A stretch of DNA of 51,801 nucleotides from CAZHTS01 sp964535315 (GCA_964535315.1 CAZHTS010000033.1:1-51801); one strand, 5' to 3'. Positions 24,671 to 33,970 are shown, numbered from the stretch's first letter. The notes: generated from the letters alone by a model not told the origin. Numbers and translations are program-made.

Positions 24671-24699
24671 TCGGGTAACACCCCAAAATACCTTTCCCA

Positions 24700-24736
24700 G
24701 GCCACACGGGCTTCGATAGACCGTGTGGTCTGTGTT
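24700..24736 (+). terminator. probable terminator of ileS
   Basis: GGCCACACGG pairs with CCGTGTGGTC (10 bp, one G-T pair, 11-nt loop) and is followed by TGTGTTAATG. The weak T-run lowers confidence. Confidence 0.5.
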
Positions 24737-24770
24737 AATGATAGAATATGTGTAAATAAGGGAGGGCGCC

Positions 24771-25799
24771 ATGAAACGTGAGGCGTTGATTTTCGAAGGC
24801 TCCGAAAAGGTACATGTTGCCGAAGAAAATTTGCCGAACCCGCGGCGGGGGCAGGTACTGGTGCGCGCCCTGGTTAGCGCTATCAGCGCCAGGAGCGAGA
24901 CGTTAATTTACCGCGGGCAGGCCGATCAGGTTCTGGCTTTGGACGACGCCACGCCGGCGCAGCAGGGCGCTCTTCACTACCCGCTCAAGGGGGGATACTC
25001 CAGCGTGGGAAGCGTGATTGCTCTGGGGGCGGACGTGCCCGAAGGCTGGCTGGGACAGCGCGTGTTTTCTTTCCACCCACACGAGAGCCACTATCTGGCG
25101 GCGCTCAGCGAATTGCTGCCGGTGCCCAACGAGGTGGCGCTCGAAGACGCCGTCTTTTTGCCGTACATGGAGACGGCGATCAATCTCTTGTTAGACGGCC
25201 AGCCGCTGGTGGGCGAGCGGGTGCTGGTCTTTGGTCAGGGGGTGATCGGGCTGTTAACCACCGCACTGTTGGCGCCCTTTCCGCTGGCGGCGCTGGTGAC
25301 GTTTGATCGCTTCCCGGTGCGGCGGCGCGAATCGCTTAAGCTGGGCGCCACGGTCTGTCTGGACCCGGCGGATAGCCGCTGGCTCGAACAGGTGCAGGGC
25401 CTGTTGGGCAAGGAGGGCGCCGCCGCCGGTGCGGATCTGGCGTTTGAACTTTCCGGTAACCCGCAGGCGCTCAATACCGCCGTCAACCTGGTGGGTTCGC
25501 AGGGCCGGGTGGTGATCGGGCCGTGGTACGGTCAGGGGCCGATCAATCTGGAATTAAGCGAGCGTTTCCATCGTAACCGTATCCGCCTGATTTGCAGCCG
25601 GGCGAGCACGTTTCCGGATGCGCTGTGCGGGCGCTGGAGTCAGGAGCGCCGCCTGGCGTTGGCCTGGCTGCGTTTGCCGCTGGCGCGCCCCTCGGGGTGG
25701 ATCACGCATCGTTTTTCGCTCGAGGAGGCTGCCCAGGCGTACCAGATGTTGGCCGAAGCGCCGCAGCAGACGATCCAGGTCGTTTTCACTTACGATTGA
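24771..25799 (+). CDS. medium-chain dehydrogenase/reductase family protein without the structural zinc lobe
   Basis: A 342-residue MDR protein with GroES-like N-terminal half and Rossmann half (VFGQGVIGLLTTALLA). The position of the usual zinc-ligand Cys is occupied by ISARSET, and there is no four-cysteine lobe, so the catalytic zinc is doubtful. It resembles the BchC-like and 'zinc-binding dehydrogenase' branch of the family. The substrate is unknown. A GGGAGG ribosome site precedes the ATG, and an extended -10 (TGA-TAGAAT near 24743) may be its promoter. Confidence 0.8.
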   Translation: MKREALIFEGSEKVHVAEENLPNPRRGQVLVRALVSAISARSETLIYRGQADQVLALDDATPAQQGALHYPLKGGYSSVGSVIALGADVPEGWLGQRVFSFHPHESHYLAALSELLPVPNEVALEDAVFLPYMETAINLLLDGQPLVGERVLVFGQGVIGLLTTALLAPFPLAALVTFDRFPVRRRESLKLGATVCLDPADSRWLEQVQGLLGKEGAAAGADLAFELSGNPQALNTAVNLVGSQGRVVIGPWYGQGPINLELSERFHRNRIRLICSRASTFPDALCGRWSQERRLALAWLRLPLARPSGWITHRFSLEEAAQAYQMLAEAPQQTIQVVFTYD

Positions 25800-25840
25800 A
25801 CCGGGGCGGCGTTTGAATACCTGCCCCCGGATTTTGTGGC

Positions 25841-25846
25841 TATAAT
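25841..25846 (+). promoter_or_regulatory. -10 element of the patatin gene
   Basis: TATAAT lies 23 nt before the ATG, which is itself preceded by AAGGGAG. No good -35 sequence was found at 16-18 bp. Confidence 0.45.
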
Positions 25847-25869
25847 GAATACAAGGGAGTAAACAAGCC

Positions 25870-26793
25870 ATGAAACCATTTCGCAAAAACGTTGCTATCG
25901 CCATTGATGGCGGGGGAATCCGGGGGGTGCTGGTGGCGCGCGCCCTGATGGTGTTGGAAGAAGCGTTGGGCAAGCCGTTGAGCCAGGTATGTGGGCTGGC
26001 GGCAGGCACCTCGACCGGCTCGATCCTTTCGGCCGGCATTGCCTCTGGCCTGAGCGCCGCCGACCTGCACAAGCTCTATGTTTCGTTGGGCGAGACCATC
26101 TTTCGTAAGAGCTGGCGCACCTTTTTCTTTCCGTTGACGCCCTATCGTTATCCGCACGAACCGCTGGCCGCGGCATTGCAGGGTGTGTTGGGGGAGCGAG
26201 TGATGGGCGATTTCTGGAAGGAGGAGGCGCATTTTGACGTGGTCATCACCGCCTTTGATCTGCAGAGCAACCACACCCGCTTCATCAAGCCCTGGAAGGA
26301 CGAGTATGCGGATTGGCCGGTGGTCAAGGCGGTGCTGGCCTCCAGTTCGGTGCCGACCTATTTCCCGGCGGTGGATGGCTGCTATGTGGATGGCGGGGTC
26401 GGTTCGTATTGCAACCCGTGTTATCTGGCGGCGTACGAGGCGCAGTACTGCCTGGAGTGGGATGCCAGCGAGACCACTTTGATCAGCGTGGGAACGGGGC
26501 GTTATCCACATTCGTTCGACACGCAGAAGACCAACCAGATGTGGGTGTGGAAGTGGCTGTCGCCGCTGCTGGATGCTTTCTCGCAGTCGGCCGATGACCA
26601 GCAGGTACATCTGGTGTGTACGTTTTTCGATCAGCTTGATTTCCGCCGTTTCCAGATCGATCTGCCCGATTCGATTGCCATGGACAGCGCCGAACAGATC
26701 CCGCAGCTCAGCGAACTGGGTGAGGCGCTGGGTAAGAAGATCCTCAACGACGAGGTCGATCCGGTCGTGCCGGTGTCCGCCATCAAGGCTTGA
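25870..26793 (+). CDS. patatin-like phospholipase
   Basis: The 307-residue protein is a patatin-family lipid acyl hydrolase. It has the oxyanion loop DGGGIRG (residues ~13-19), the nucleophile elbow GTSTG with Ser48, and the dyad aspartate in DGGVG near residue 176. All parts of the Ser-Asp dyad are present, so it should be active on membrane or storage lipids. No signal peptide is seen, so it acts in the cytoplasm. It stands alone, with the next gene convergent. Confidence 0.92.
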   Translation: MKPFRKNVAIAIDGGGIRGVLVARALMVLEEALGKPLSQVCGLAAGTSTGSILSAGIASGLSAADLHKLYVSLGETIFRKSWRTFFFPLTPYRYPHEPLAAALQGVLGERVMGDFWKEEAHFDVVITAFDLQSNHTRFIKPWKDEYADWPVVKAVLASSSVPTYFPAVDGCYVDGGVGSYCNPCYLAAYEAQYCLEWDASETTLISVGTGRYPHSFDTQKTNQMWVWKWLSPLLDAFSQSADDQQVHLVCTFFDQLDFRRFQIDLPDSIAMDSAEQIPQLSELGEALGKKILNDEVDPVVPVSAIKA

Positions 26794-26816
26794 GCACGGA
26801 CGTCGACGGGTGCGGC

Positions 26817-27299
26817 TCAGACGACCTGTGATTTGCGGCTTGCGCCCCACAGGCTGATGAGGATGGCCAGCCCGTCGACGATCAACTCGTCAAACGGCAG
26901 GGGGATAAAACCGCCGACCAGGGCGTAGACCGCCGAGGCCAGCAGGGGCAGGACGATCCATTTGGGCACGTCGGGCTGCTTCTTGACCCACAGGATGAAG
27001 GTCAGCAGGCCGCCGACGCCGGTGACGACGACGTTATCGAACGGGCCGGGGACGGTGGGCAGGATGGCGTAGACGACGGCCATCAGGTAAGGCATGGCCA
27101 CGTCGATCCAGGACGGCGAGTTGACCAGCAGCGCAAACAGGGCCGAGATCAGGAACAACACGCCGAAGGTGATCAGGCCGGCCTGGATGCCGGTTTCGAG
27201 GTCCTGCACGTACCAGCCGATGGCCAGGGCCAGCAGCGGCAGAGTGGCAGCGGCGGCAAAGAACACCATCGAAAGACAGGTCTTAAATCGGTCGGGCAT
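26817..27299 (-). CDS. hypothetical integral membrane protein, leaderless
   Basis: A 160-residue protein with about five hydrophobic segments (for example FFAAAATLPLLALAIGWYV and LITFGVLFLISALFALLV). No family recognised. There is no ribosome site: TATAAT (27306-27311 on this strand) ends 6 nt before the ATG, so transcription should begin at or next to the start codon. Confidence 0.75.
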   Translation of the reverse strand: MPDRFKTCLSMVFFAAAATLPLLALAIGWYVQDLETGIQAGLITFGVLFLISALFALLVNSPSWIDVAMPYLMAVVYAILPTVPGPFDNVVVTGVGGLLTFILWVKKQPDVPKWIVLPLLASAVYALVGGFIPLPFDELIVDGLAILISLWGASRKSQVV

Positions 27300-27327
27300 G
27301 GCTTCATTATACGGTATTTATGCCCGC

Positions 27328-29586
27328 TCAGGGTGAAGCCCAGGTGTGATCTTCGACCAGCGGCAGGGAGAAGTAAAACGTGGCGCCGGCGCCTAACTGG
27401 CCTTCGGCCCACACCCTGCCGCCGTGACGTTGGATGATGCGCTGTACGATGGCCAGCCCGACGCCGTTGCCTTCGAATTCTTCGGCGCTGTGCAGACGTT
27501 GGAACACGCCGAACAATTTGTGGCTATATTGAGGGTCGAAGCCGACGCCGTTGTCGCGTACATAATAGACGACTTCGCCGGGCTGCGCATAGGCGCCGAC
27601 TTCGATCTTGCGCAGCGGGCGGGTCTGAGTGTATTTGATGGCGTTGGAGAGCAGGTTGCTCCACACCTGCTGGATCAGACCGGGGTCGCCATAAACGTTG
27701 AACAGCACCGAGACGCGAAAATCAATACCGGCGCCGGCGTCTGCGGGGGCAATTTCCTGAAAGGTGCGCCGCGCCAGGGTTGTCATGTCGATGAGCGTGT
27801 ATTTCAGTTCGCTGCGACTGATGCGCGACAGGCCGAGCAGATCGCTGATCAGTTGATCCATCTTACGGGTGTTTTCGCGAATGATATCGAGAAAGCGCAT
27901 GCCCTGCGGGTCGAGACGGGGGGCGTATTCGTTTGCCAGCAATTGCGAAAAACCGTTGATCGCCCGCAGCGGGGCGCGCAGGTCGTGGGAGACCGAATAG
28001 GTAAAGGCTTCCATCTCGCGGTTGGAGGCTTCTAACTGGGCCGTGCGCTCGATTACGCGTTGTTCCAGGCGGGCGTTGAGTTGGCGAATTTCTTCTTCTG
28101 CCTGTTTGCGTTCGCTGATGTCTTCGACGAACCCTTCTAGCAGATCGGGGTTCTGCGGCAGGCTGCGGAAAATAAGGTTGGCGGTGACGATGCTGCCGTC
28201 TTTGCGGCGGTACTGGTTCTCGACCTTGAGCCAGCCGCTGCCGAGCGTTTGGACCCGCCTGACCAAACGGGGGCGCAGTTCGGGTCTGACATACAGGATG
28301 TCGGCGACCGAACTGGCGTTGACGGCTGCCATCAATTCCTGCGGCGAGGCGTAGCCCATGATGCGGGCGTATTCGGCATTGACCTGGAGGATTTTGCCGC
28401 CGGCGGTGGAGTAGAAGATGCCCACCGGGGCGTTCTCAAACAGGCTGCGAAACTGTTCTTCGCTGGCGCGCAGCGCTTCTTCGACCTCTTTCCGTTCGGT
28501 GATGTCGTGCAGGATACAGTGGGTCTGTTTGAATTCACCATCGATGGTCTGGCCGATCCGTCCGTCAAAGGCAGCGACGAGTTGCGAGCCGTCCTTGCGC
28601 CGCAGGGTGAATTCGACGCCCTCCACGTGGCCGCGTTGTTTGAAATAGGGGAAACGTTGGCGGAAAAGGGCCTGGTCTTCCGGGGGTAAGAAGTCGCCGA
28701 ACCAGCGTCCGAGCACCTCTTGGCGAGGATACCCCAGCATTTCCAACCATTTTGGGTTGACTTCCAGGAAGTGGCCATCGACATCCAACGACTGGTAGGC
28801 AAGCGGGGCCTGTTCGTAGAGCAGGCGAAACCGTTCTTCGCTCTCTTGCAGCGCCTTTTGCGCCAGCTTGCGGCCGGTGATGTCCAGCGTGGTACCGATA
28901 TACAGGCGCCCTTTTTGTGGGGAGTCAAAGAGCAGCGCCGACATCAGCACGTCAAAAGTTGAGCCGTCTTTGCGCCTGGCGGCGAACTCGAGGGTATATT
29001 GCCCATCACGGTTGAGATGTTCGATGATCTGGGCCGGGATGGTCGGGTCGGCGCAGTGCCCTTCTGGTGAAGTGCCGAGGATTTCGTCCAGGCGCTCGTA
29101 GCCCCACATGTGCAGGTAGGCCTTATTGGCATACACGAACCGTCCTTCGGCGTCGACGATGTCGAACCCGTTGAGTGAGTTTTCCAGGGCGTCGCTGTGC
29201 AGCTGCAATTCCTCGCTGGTATATTTGAGCGTGCTGATATCTTGGGCATGATAGACGATGGCGGCGATCTGTGGATCGTCCAGGAAGTTGTTGGCAGTGG
29301 TTGCCATCCAGACCCAATTCCCGTCGCGGTGGCGTAAACGGGCGTGTAATTGGCGGGTGGCTCCGGGTGTGGTCAGTAATTCGTCGCGGATGACGAGGGC
29401 CTGCGGCAGATCATCGGGGTGGATCAATTCGGTGGGGGGCAGGCTGCGATATTCTTCTCGGCTGTAGCCCAGGATGCGGGTGACAGCCTCGTTTACATAC
29501 TTAACCCTGCCCTCGAGATCCGTCAGGGTGACCAGGTCAGGGCTGTGCTCGATGATTTTCTGGAAGTCAAACCGGTATGCAGACAA
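27328..29586 (-). CDS. multi-PAS sensor histidine kinase
   Basis: The protein (about 752 residues from TTG 29586) has four successive PAS domains, beginning near residues 5 (IIEHSPDLVTLTDLEG), 135 (SLNGFDIVDAEGRFVY), 255 (LLYEQAPLAYQSLDVDG) and 380 (LFENAPVGIFYSTAGG). HisKA follows with the phospho-acceptor histidine in SVSHDLRAPLRAI near 530, then HATPase (NLLSNAIKYTQ, DNGVGF, GNGVGLAIVQRI). There are no membrane segments, so it senses cytoplasmic signals such as redox state or small ligands. The TTG start follows GAGAGG; a longer frame to ATG 29784 would add 66 residues of low-complexity sequence overlapping the divergent promoter. No response regulator lies beside it. Confidence 0.9.
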   Translation of the reverse strand: MSAYRFDFQKIIEHSPDLVTLTDLEGRVKYVNEAVTRILGYSREEYRSLPPTELIHPDDLPQALVIRDELLTTPGATRQLHARLRHRDGNWVWMATTANNFLDDPQIAAIVYHAQDISTLKYTSEELQLHSDALENSLNGFDIVDAEGRFVYANKAYLHMWGYERLDEILGTSPEGHCADPTIPAQIIEHLNRDGQYTLEFAARRKDGSTFDVLMSALLFDSPQKGRLYIGTTLDITGRKLAQKALQESEERFRLLYEQAPLAYQSLDVDGHFLEVNPKWLEMLGYPRQEVLGRWFGDFLPPEDQALFRQRFPYFKQRGHVEGVEFTLRRKDGSQLVAAFDGRIGQTIDGEFKQTHCILHDITERKEVEEALRASEEQFRSLFENAPVGIFYSTAGGKILQVNAEYARIMGYASPQELMAAVNASSVADILYVRPELRPRLVRRVQTLGSGWLKVENQYRRKDGSIVTANLIFRSLPQNPDLLEGFVEDISERKQAEEEIRQLNARLEQRVIERTAQLEASNREMEAFTYSVSHDLRAPLRAINGFSQLLANEYAPRLDPQGMRFLDIIRENTRKMDQLISDLLGLSRISRSELKYTLIDMTTLARRTFQEIAPADAGAGIDFRVSVLFNVYGDPGLIQQVWSNLLSNAIKYTQTRPLRKIEVGAYAQPGEVVYYVRDNGVGFDPQYSHKLFGVFQRLHSAEEFEGNGVGLAIVQRIIQRHGGRVWAEGQLGAGATFYFSLPLVEDHTWASP

Positions 29587-29838
29587 TCGTTTCCCTCTCA
29601 AGGATGGCGCCGGATATCTGAGGTGGAATTCTCCAGGTTTCTGTGTAATTGTAGTGGTTGTTTCGGGATGCTCCTGTACAGTATCGCGCTTATCGCCGCG
29701 GTTGCAAAGGGCTGAATGGTATTTTTGAGCAACGGCTGAATGGAAAGTAAACGGCTTCTTTACCGGATCTATATCAGTGCACATTATCCTGTCTGCAAGG
29801 TTATTTTATTGTTGAATGTACGGGATAGGGTCGCATCC

Positions 29839-30714
29839 ATGAAACGTGGTCGCTGGTTTATGGTTTGGAGCGTTGGACTGGTCTGTCTTGCCGCTTTGTC
29901 AGCCTGTTCGGTTTTGCCGCAGGTCGTGGTGGAACCCGAGTCCACGCCAACGCCCGGCAGGATAACACCGCCTGCGCCGGCGGCAACCGGAGCGCAAGAT
30001 CGTTGGCTTTCATCGCCGGCTGTGTCTTACTGGTTGTATGTCCCGACGCAGTACGATGCTCGCAAGGATTATCCGCTGCTTGTGGTATTTCCGCATCGCG
30101 GCATCGACCGGCCGGAGGAACTGGCGGCGATGGCCGAAACGCGAGATTCCGTACTCGTGGTTATGGCGGATGGCAGCGGTACGAATGATGCCGCGTTTGC
30201 CAGCACCCCGCCGGCGGGTTCGCCTCTGGAAGCGGGTTTATGGGATGGAGCGCCGCCGTTTCAGCGTAATCTCGATGATCATCAGCCCCGCATGGGTATT
30301 TTGCAGGCCGACCCATCGCTTTTGCAGGCCGTACAGGGGGTGCTGGCGGTGGTGGAGCGTGAATACCGGATCGATCCGGAGCGCCGCTATCTGTTGGGTT
30401 GGCTGGATGGCGGCGGCAGCGTGTTGTATGTGGCCGGCGGGTATCCTGACTTGTGGGCCGGGATGGCGGTTAGCGATTACGCCGTAGACGCCAGCAGCTA
30501 TCCATTTGTCAGCATCCAGAATGTGCCGGCTTTCTTTCTATACGGTGAGGCCAGGCAGGCCGTGCCTCGGGATGCGTTCGACCAGATGGTCTCCGGCCTG
30601 CGGGCCAAAGGCGGCAGCGCCACGGTGTTGAGCGTGCCCGGCGGCGAACCCGATACGACCTGGAAGCTGGCCCTGGCGCAGATCTTTGATTTTTTTGATG
30701 GCCATACCCGGTAG
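29839..30714 (+). CDS. esterase-like lipoprotein lacking the expected catalytic Ser and His
   Basis: A 291-residue protein with a lipoprotein signal (SVGLVCLAALSACS, Cys ~21), a short Pro/Thr-rich spacer, and an alpha/beta-hydrolase fold similar to PHB-depolymerase/feruloyl-esterase lipoproteins (YWLYVPTQYDARKDYPLLVVFPH, GYPDLWAG). Where the family has GxSxG, this protein reads GWLDG, and the region that should hold the histidine reads GGEPDTTW. It is therefore probably not a serine esterase but a binding protein, or it uses other residues. Start chosen at ATG 29839, which begins the signal peptide; the frame is open to 29740. Confidence 0.75.
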   Translation: MKRGRWFMVWSVGLVCLAALSACSVLPQVVVEPESTPTPGRITPPAPAATGAQDRWLSSPAVSYWLYVPTQYDARKDYPLLVVFPHRGIDRPEELAAMAETRDSVLVVMADGSGTNDAAFASTPPAGSPLEAGLWDGAPPFQRNLDDHQPRMGILQADPSLLQAVQGVLAVVEREYRIDPERRYLLGWLDGGGSVLYVAGGYPDLWAGMAVSDYAVDASSYPFVSIQNVPAFFLYGEARQAVPRDAFDQMVSGLRAKGGSATVLSVPGGEPDTTWKLALAQIFDFFDGHTR

Positions 30715-30810
30715 GGTGTCCATGTCCGATATATGGTGAGGTCAGGTGCGTTGCAGAGGCCGGGTGAGGGAGGCTGACGCCTCGCCCCGGAGAGAGTGTT
30801 TGAGGCGGGC

Positions 30811-30840
30811 TTGAAGAGAAGTGCGGGGTTGCGATACAAT
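30811..30840 (+). promoter_or_regulatory. promoter of the lspA pair
   Basis: TTGAAG (30811-30816) and TACAAT (30835-30840) are separated by 18 bp. The start codon follows 17 nt later. The second lspA has a similar TACAAT (31382-31387) 28 nt before its start, but without a clear -35. Confidence 0.6.
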
Positions 30841-30857
30841 GAGGGGACGAGGTGGCA

Positions 30858-31349
30858 ATGAAAAAACTGATGCACGACTATACTTTTCTGGCGCTTTTGG
30901 CGGGGATGATCGTTGCCCTGGATCAAATCAGCAAGGCGTGGATCCGCAGCAGCCTGCCGCTGGGGGCCGCCTGGTCGCCGTGGGAATGGCTGACGCCGTA
31001 CGCTCGCCTGGTTCACTGGTATAACACCGGCTCGGCCTTTGGCATGTGGCAGGGATATGGCCGCGTATTTGCCGTGCTGGCGGTGCTGGTTTCGCTGGCG
31101 ATCCTCTACTGGTTCCCGCGTATTCCGCGCCAGGAATGGGTGCTGCGCCTGGCGGTGATTCTGCAGTTGGCCGGGGCGTTGGGCAATCTTATTGACCGGC
31201 TGACCATTGGGCACGTGACCGATTTTATCTCGGTGGGTACCTTCCCGGTGTTGAATGTGGCCGACGCCAGCCTGAGCGTGGGGGCCGGGTTGCTGCTGCT
31301 GAGCATCTTTTTGCAGGGCCGGCGCAGCGAAGCGCAGCCCGTTGTTTAA
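30858..31349 (+). CDS. lspA: lipoprotein signal peptidase (signal peptidase II), copy 1
   Basis: The 163-residue membrane aspartic protease cleaves lipoprotein signal peptides at the lipidated Cys. Four membrane segments are visible, and both catalytic aspartates are in place: GNLIDRL near residue 107 and NVADAS near 131. ATG 30858 (GAGG 5 nt upstream) is preferred over GTG 30852. It lies next to a paralogue in the same orientation, 66 nt away. Confidence 0.92.
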   Translation: MKKLMHDYTFLALLAGMIVALDQISKAWIRSSLPLGAAWSPWEWLTPYARLVHWYNTGSAFGMWQGYGRVFAVLAVLVSLAILYWFPRIPRQEWVLRLAVILQLAGALGNLIDRLTIGHVTDFISVGTFPVLNVADASLSVGAGLLLLSIFLQGRRSEAQPVV

Positions 31350-31415
31350 AAGGCGAGCGCCTGCGCAGCAAGGAAATGAGGTACAATGGGGGGACTTCGA
31401 TATGTGGAGGATGCG

Positions 31416-31991
31416 TTGAAGAAATATTTTCGCGATTATGCCGTGCTGTTTGCACTGGCAGGCGCAATTATCGTTCTGGATCAGGTCAGTAAGGCCTATA
31501 TTCGTGATACGTTAGCGGTGGGGGCAATCTGGGCGCCGTGGGAATGGCTGGCGCCGTACGCGCGCTTTGTGCACTGGTACAACACCGGTGTGGCTTTTGG
31601 CATGTTCCAGGGCCAGGGGCAAATCTTTACCATTCTGGCGATCATCGTGTCGCTGGTGATCGTGTACTTCTTCCCGCGGGTGCCGCGCCAGGATTGGACG
31701 CTGCGTCTGGCCATGGGGATGCAGTTGGGCGGTGCACTGGGCAACCTCATCGACCGTCTGACGGTCGGGCACGTGACCGATTTTATCTCGGTGGGCACTT
31801 TCCCGGTGTTCAACATTGCCGATGCCAGCATCACCGTTGGCGTGGGGGTGCTGCTGTTAGGGGTATGGCTGCAAGAACGCGCCGAACGCCGCCAGTCGGG
31901 CACTGACGCCCCGGCGGAAGAGGACGACGCTCAGGACACGGATGTAGCGCTGCCCGGTGAAACCCCCAGCGAAATGGAGGCTGCTCAGTGA
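31416..31991 (+). CDS. lspA: lipoprotein signal peptidase (signal peptidase II), copy 2
   Basis: A 191-residue paralogue of the preceding gene; the block GHVTDFISVGTFPV is shared without change. Catalytic motifs GNLIDRL (~108) and FNIADAS (~132) are intact. It differs by an acidic C-terminal tail of about 30 residues (DAPAEEDDAQDTD). The TTG start at 31416 follows GGAGG by 5 nt and aligns with the start of copy 1. Its stop overlaps the next start (GTGA), indicating coupling with the pseudouridine synthase gene. Confidence 0.92.
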   Translation: MKKYFRDYAVLFALAGAIIVLDQVSKAYIRDTLAVGAIWAPWEWLAPYARFVHWYNTGVAFGMFQGQGQIFTILAIIVSLVIVYFFPRVPRQDWTLRLAMGMQLGGALGNLIDRLTVGHVTDFISVGTFPVFNIADASITVGVGVLLLGVWLQERAERRQSGTDAPAEEDDAQDTDVALPGETPSEMEAAQ

Positions 31992-32914
31992 GTGATGAAT
32001 TGCGCGTCTTCCCGTTCACGGGTGAGAAGGGCGAACGCCTGGATAAGTTCCTGGTGATATGCCTGCCGGATTTTTCGCGTTCGCGTTTGCAGGGATTGAT
32101 CCAGGATGGTTTCGTGCGGGTAGACGAGCGGGTGATCACCAAGGCCGGGCACGGGCTGGAAGTGGGCCAGACGGTCACGGTCTATTTACCGCCGCCGCAG
32201 CCCTCCGGTTTGCAGGCCGAGGAGATTCCCTTGCAGGTGGTCTTTGAAAATGACGATCTGCTGGTGATTAACAAACCGGCCGGTATGGTGGTGCATCCGG
32301 CGGCCGGGCACGCCGGCGGGACGCTGGTGAACGCCGCGCTGGCGCACGCCCCTGAGATGGAAGGCATTGGCGGGGAGCAGCGTCCGGGGGTGGTGCACCG
32401 CCTGGATAAGGATACCTCCGGCCTGATTTTAATGGCCAAGAACGACGGCGCCCATCGCCGGTTACAGGATCAGTTCCGTTTACGCCAGGTGAAGAAGGTT
32501 TATCTGGCGCTGGTGGACGGCGCCCCGCCTACCCCTAGCGGGCGGGTGGAAGCGGCCATCGGGCGCGACCCTTCGCATCGCAAGCAGATGGCGGTCGTTT
32601 CTGACCTCAAGGGCCGGCCGGCGGTGACCGAGTACTACACCCTGGAAAGTTTTGCCAAACACACCCTGATCGAGGCGCATCCCCATACCGGGCGCACGCA
32701 TCAGATACGCCTGCACCTGGCCTTTGTGGGCTGTCCGATTGTGGCCGACACGTTGTATGGGCGGCGCCATCCCACACTGCCGTTGGAACGCCATTTTTTG
32801 CATGCGGCCCGCCTGACGATTCGACTCCCCGGCGAGAGCAAGGAGCGCACCTTTGAGGCGCCGTTGCCGCCGGAATTGCAGCAAGTATTGGATCTGTTAC
32901 GACGCCCCGTTTAA
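31988..32914 (+). CDS. rluD: RluA/RluD-family pseudouridine synthase
   Basis: A 308-residue protein with an N-terminal S4 RNA-binding domain (ERLDKFLVICLPDFSRSRLQ) and a RluA-type catalytic domain containing VHRLDKDTSGL, where the first Asp (~137) is the catalytic residue. It isomerises uridines in 23S rRNA. Length and S4 domain fit RluD; RluC is the alternative. The gene follows lspA immediately, an arrangement common in many bacteria. Confidence 0.92.
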   Translation: MSDELRVFPFTGEKGERLDKFLVICLPDFSRSRLQGLIQDGFVRVDERVITKAGHGLEVGQTVTVYLPPPQPSGLQAEEIPLQVVFENDDLLVINKPAGMVVHPAAGHAGGTLVNAALAHAPEMEGIGGEQRPGVVHRLDKDTSGLILMAKNDGAHRRLQDQFRLRQVKKVYLALVDGAPPTPSGRVEAAIGRDPSHRKQMAVVSDLKGRPAVTEYYTLESFAKHTLIEAHPHTGRTHQIRLHLAFVGCPIVADTLYGRRHPTLPLERHFLHAARLTIRLPGESKERTFEAPLPPELQQVLDLLRRPV

Positions 32915-32929
32915 GCACAAGAGGACAAC

Positions 32930-33970
32930 ATGGATATAGTCGATTTGCGTTCTGATACGGTTACCCGTCCTACACCCGCCATGCGGGCGGCGATGGCCCA
33001 GGCCGAGGTCGGCGATGATGTATACGGCGAGGATGTGAGCGTCAATCGTTTGCAGAAGATGGCCGCCGAGCGGATGGGCAAAGAAGCCGGTCTGTTCGTG
33101 CCTTCGGGGACGATGGGCAACCTGGCCGCCATTCTGGCGCATTGCGGACGCGGCGATGAGGCGATCATGGGCACCCAGGCGCACACCTTCTTGTTTGAAG
33201 CAGGCGGCATTTCGGCCCTGGGGGGGGTGTTTGCACACACCATTCCCAATCAGAGCGACGGCACGCTGGAACTGGACGACATCCGCTCCGCCATTCGCCC
33301 GGACGATCCGCATCATCCGATTACGCGCCTGGTGGTATTGGAAAACACCCAGAACCGCTGCGGCGGTGTGCCGCTGACGCTCGACTATACCCGCCGGGTG
33401 GGGGCGCTGGTGCACGAACGCGGGTTGCTGCTGCACCTGGACGGGGCGCGCCTGTTCAATGCGGCGGTGGCGTTGGGGGTGAGCGCGGCAGAACTGGCCG
33501 GGCCGGCGGATTCGGTTACTTTCTGCCTGAGTAAGGCGCTGTGTGCGCCGGTCGGGTCGGTGTTGTGCGGTTCGGCCGAGTTTATCCGCAAGGCGCACCG
33601 CATCCGCAAGCAACTGGGCGGCGGTATGCGCCAGGCGGGCATTCTGGCGGCGGCCGGCATCGTGGCGTTGGAAGAAATGGTCGAGCGGCTGGCCGAAGAC
33701 CATCGCCGGGCGCGTTTGCTGGCCGAAGGATTGGCGGGTATCCCCGGTATTGAATTGGGGCAGAATGCGGCGGCGACCAATATGGTGTTCATCCGCCTGG
33801 ACGAAGCAGTGAGCGAGCGCGCCAGCCAGATTGCAACGCGTCTGGCGCCCTACGGCGTGCGCGTCGGGCCGGCCGGATCACGGGCGATACGCATGGTGCT
33901 GCATTACTGGGTGGACGACAGCGGCGTGGAACGCACGATCGAGGCTTTTCGTAAGGTGCTGGCCGGCTGA
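32930..33970 (+). CDS. ltaE: low-specificity L-threonine aldolase
   Basis: The 346-residue PLP enzyme cleaves L-threonine or L-allo-threonine to glycine and acetaldehyde. It shows the family start DLRSDTVTRPTPAMRAAM, the segment VGDDVYGEDVSV, and the PLP lysine in FCLSKALCAPVGS near residue 200. Length is normal. It is 15 nt after the pseudouridine synthase gene and closed by a hairpin at 34014. Confidence 0.92.
   Translation: MDIVDLRSDTVTRPTPAMRAAMAQAEVGDDVYGEDVSVNRLQKMAAERMGKEAGLFVPSGTMGNLAAILAHCGRGDEAIMGTQAHTFLFEAGGISALGGVFAHTIPNQSDGTLELDDIRSAIRPDDPHHPITRLVVLENTQNRCGGVPLTLDYTRRVGALVHERGLLLHLDGARLFNAAVALGVSAAELAGPADSVTFCLSKALCAPVGSVLCGSAEFIRKAHRIRKQLGGGMRQAGILAAAGIVALEEMVERLAEDHRRARLLAEGLAGIPGIELGQNAAATNMVFIRLDEAVSERASQIATRLAPYGVRVGPAGSRAIRMVLHYWVDDSGVERTIEAFRKVLAG

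Noticed and set aside
21872..24772. 966-codon minus-strand open frame opposite ileS
   Set aside because: Composition is rich in His, Gln, Arg and Gly as expected for antisense of a high-GC gene; ileS on the other strand has full motif support.
24771..25799. Assignment of the dehydrogenase-like gene as bacteriochlorophyll synthesis gene bchC
   Set aside because: Only general family similarity is visible, and no photosynthesis gene occurs in the window.
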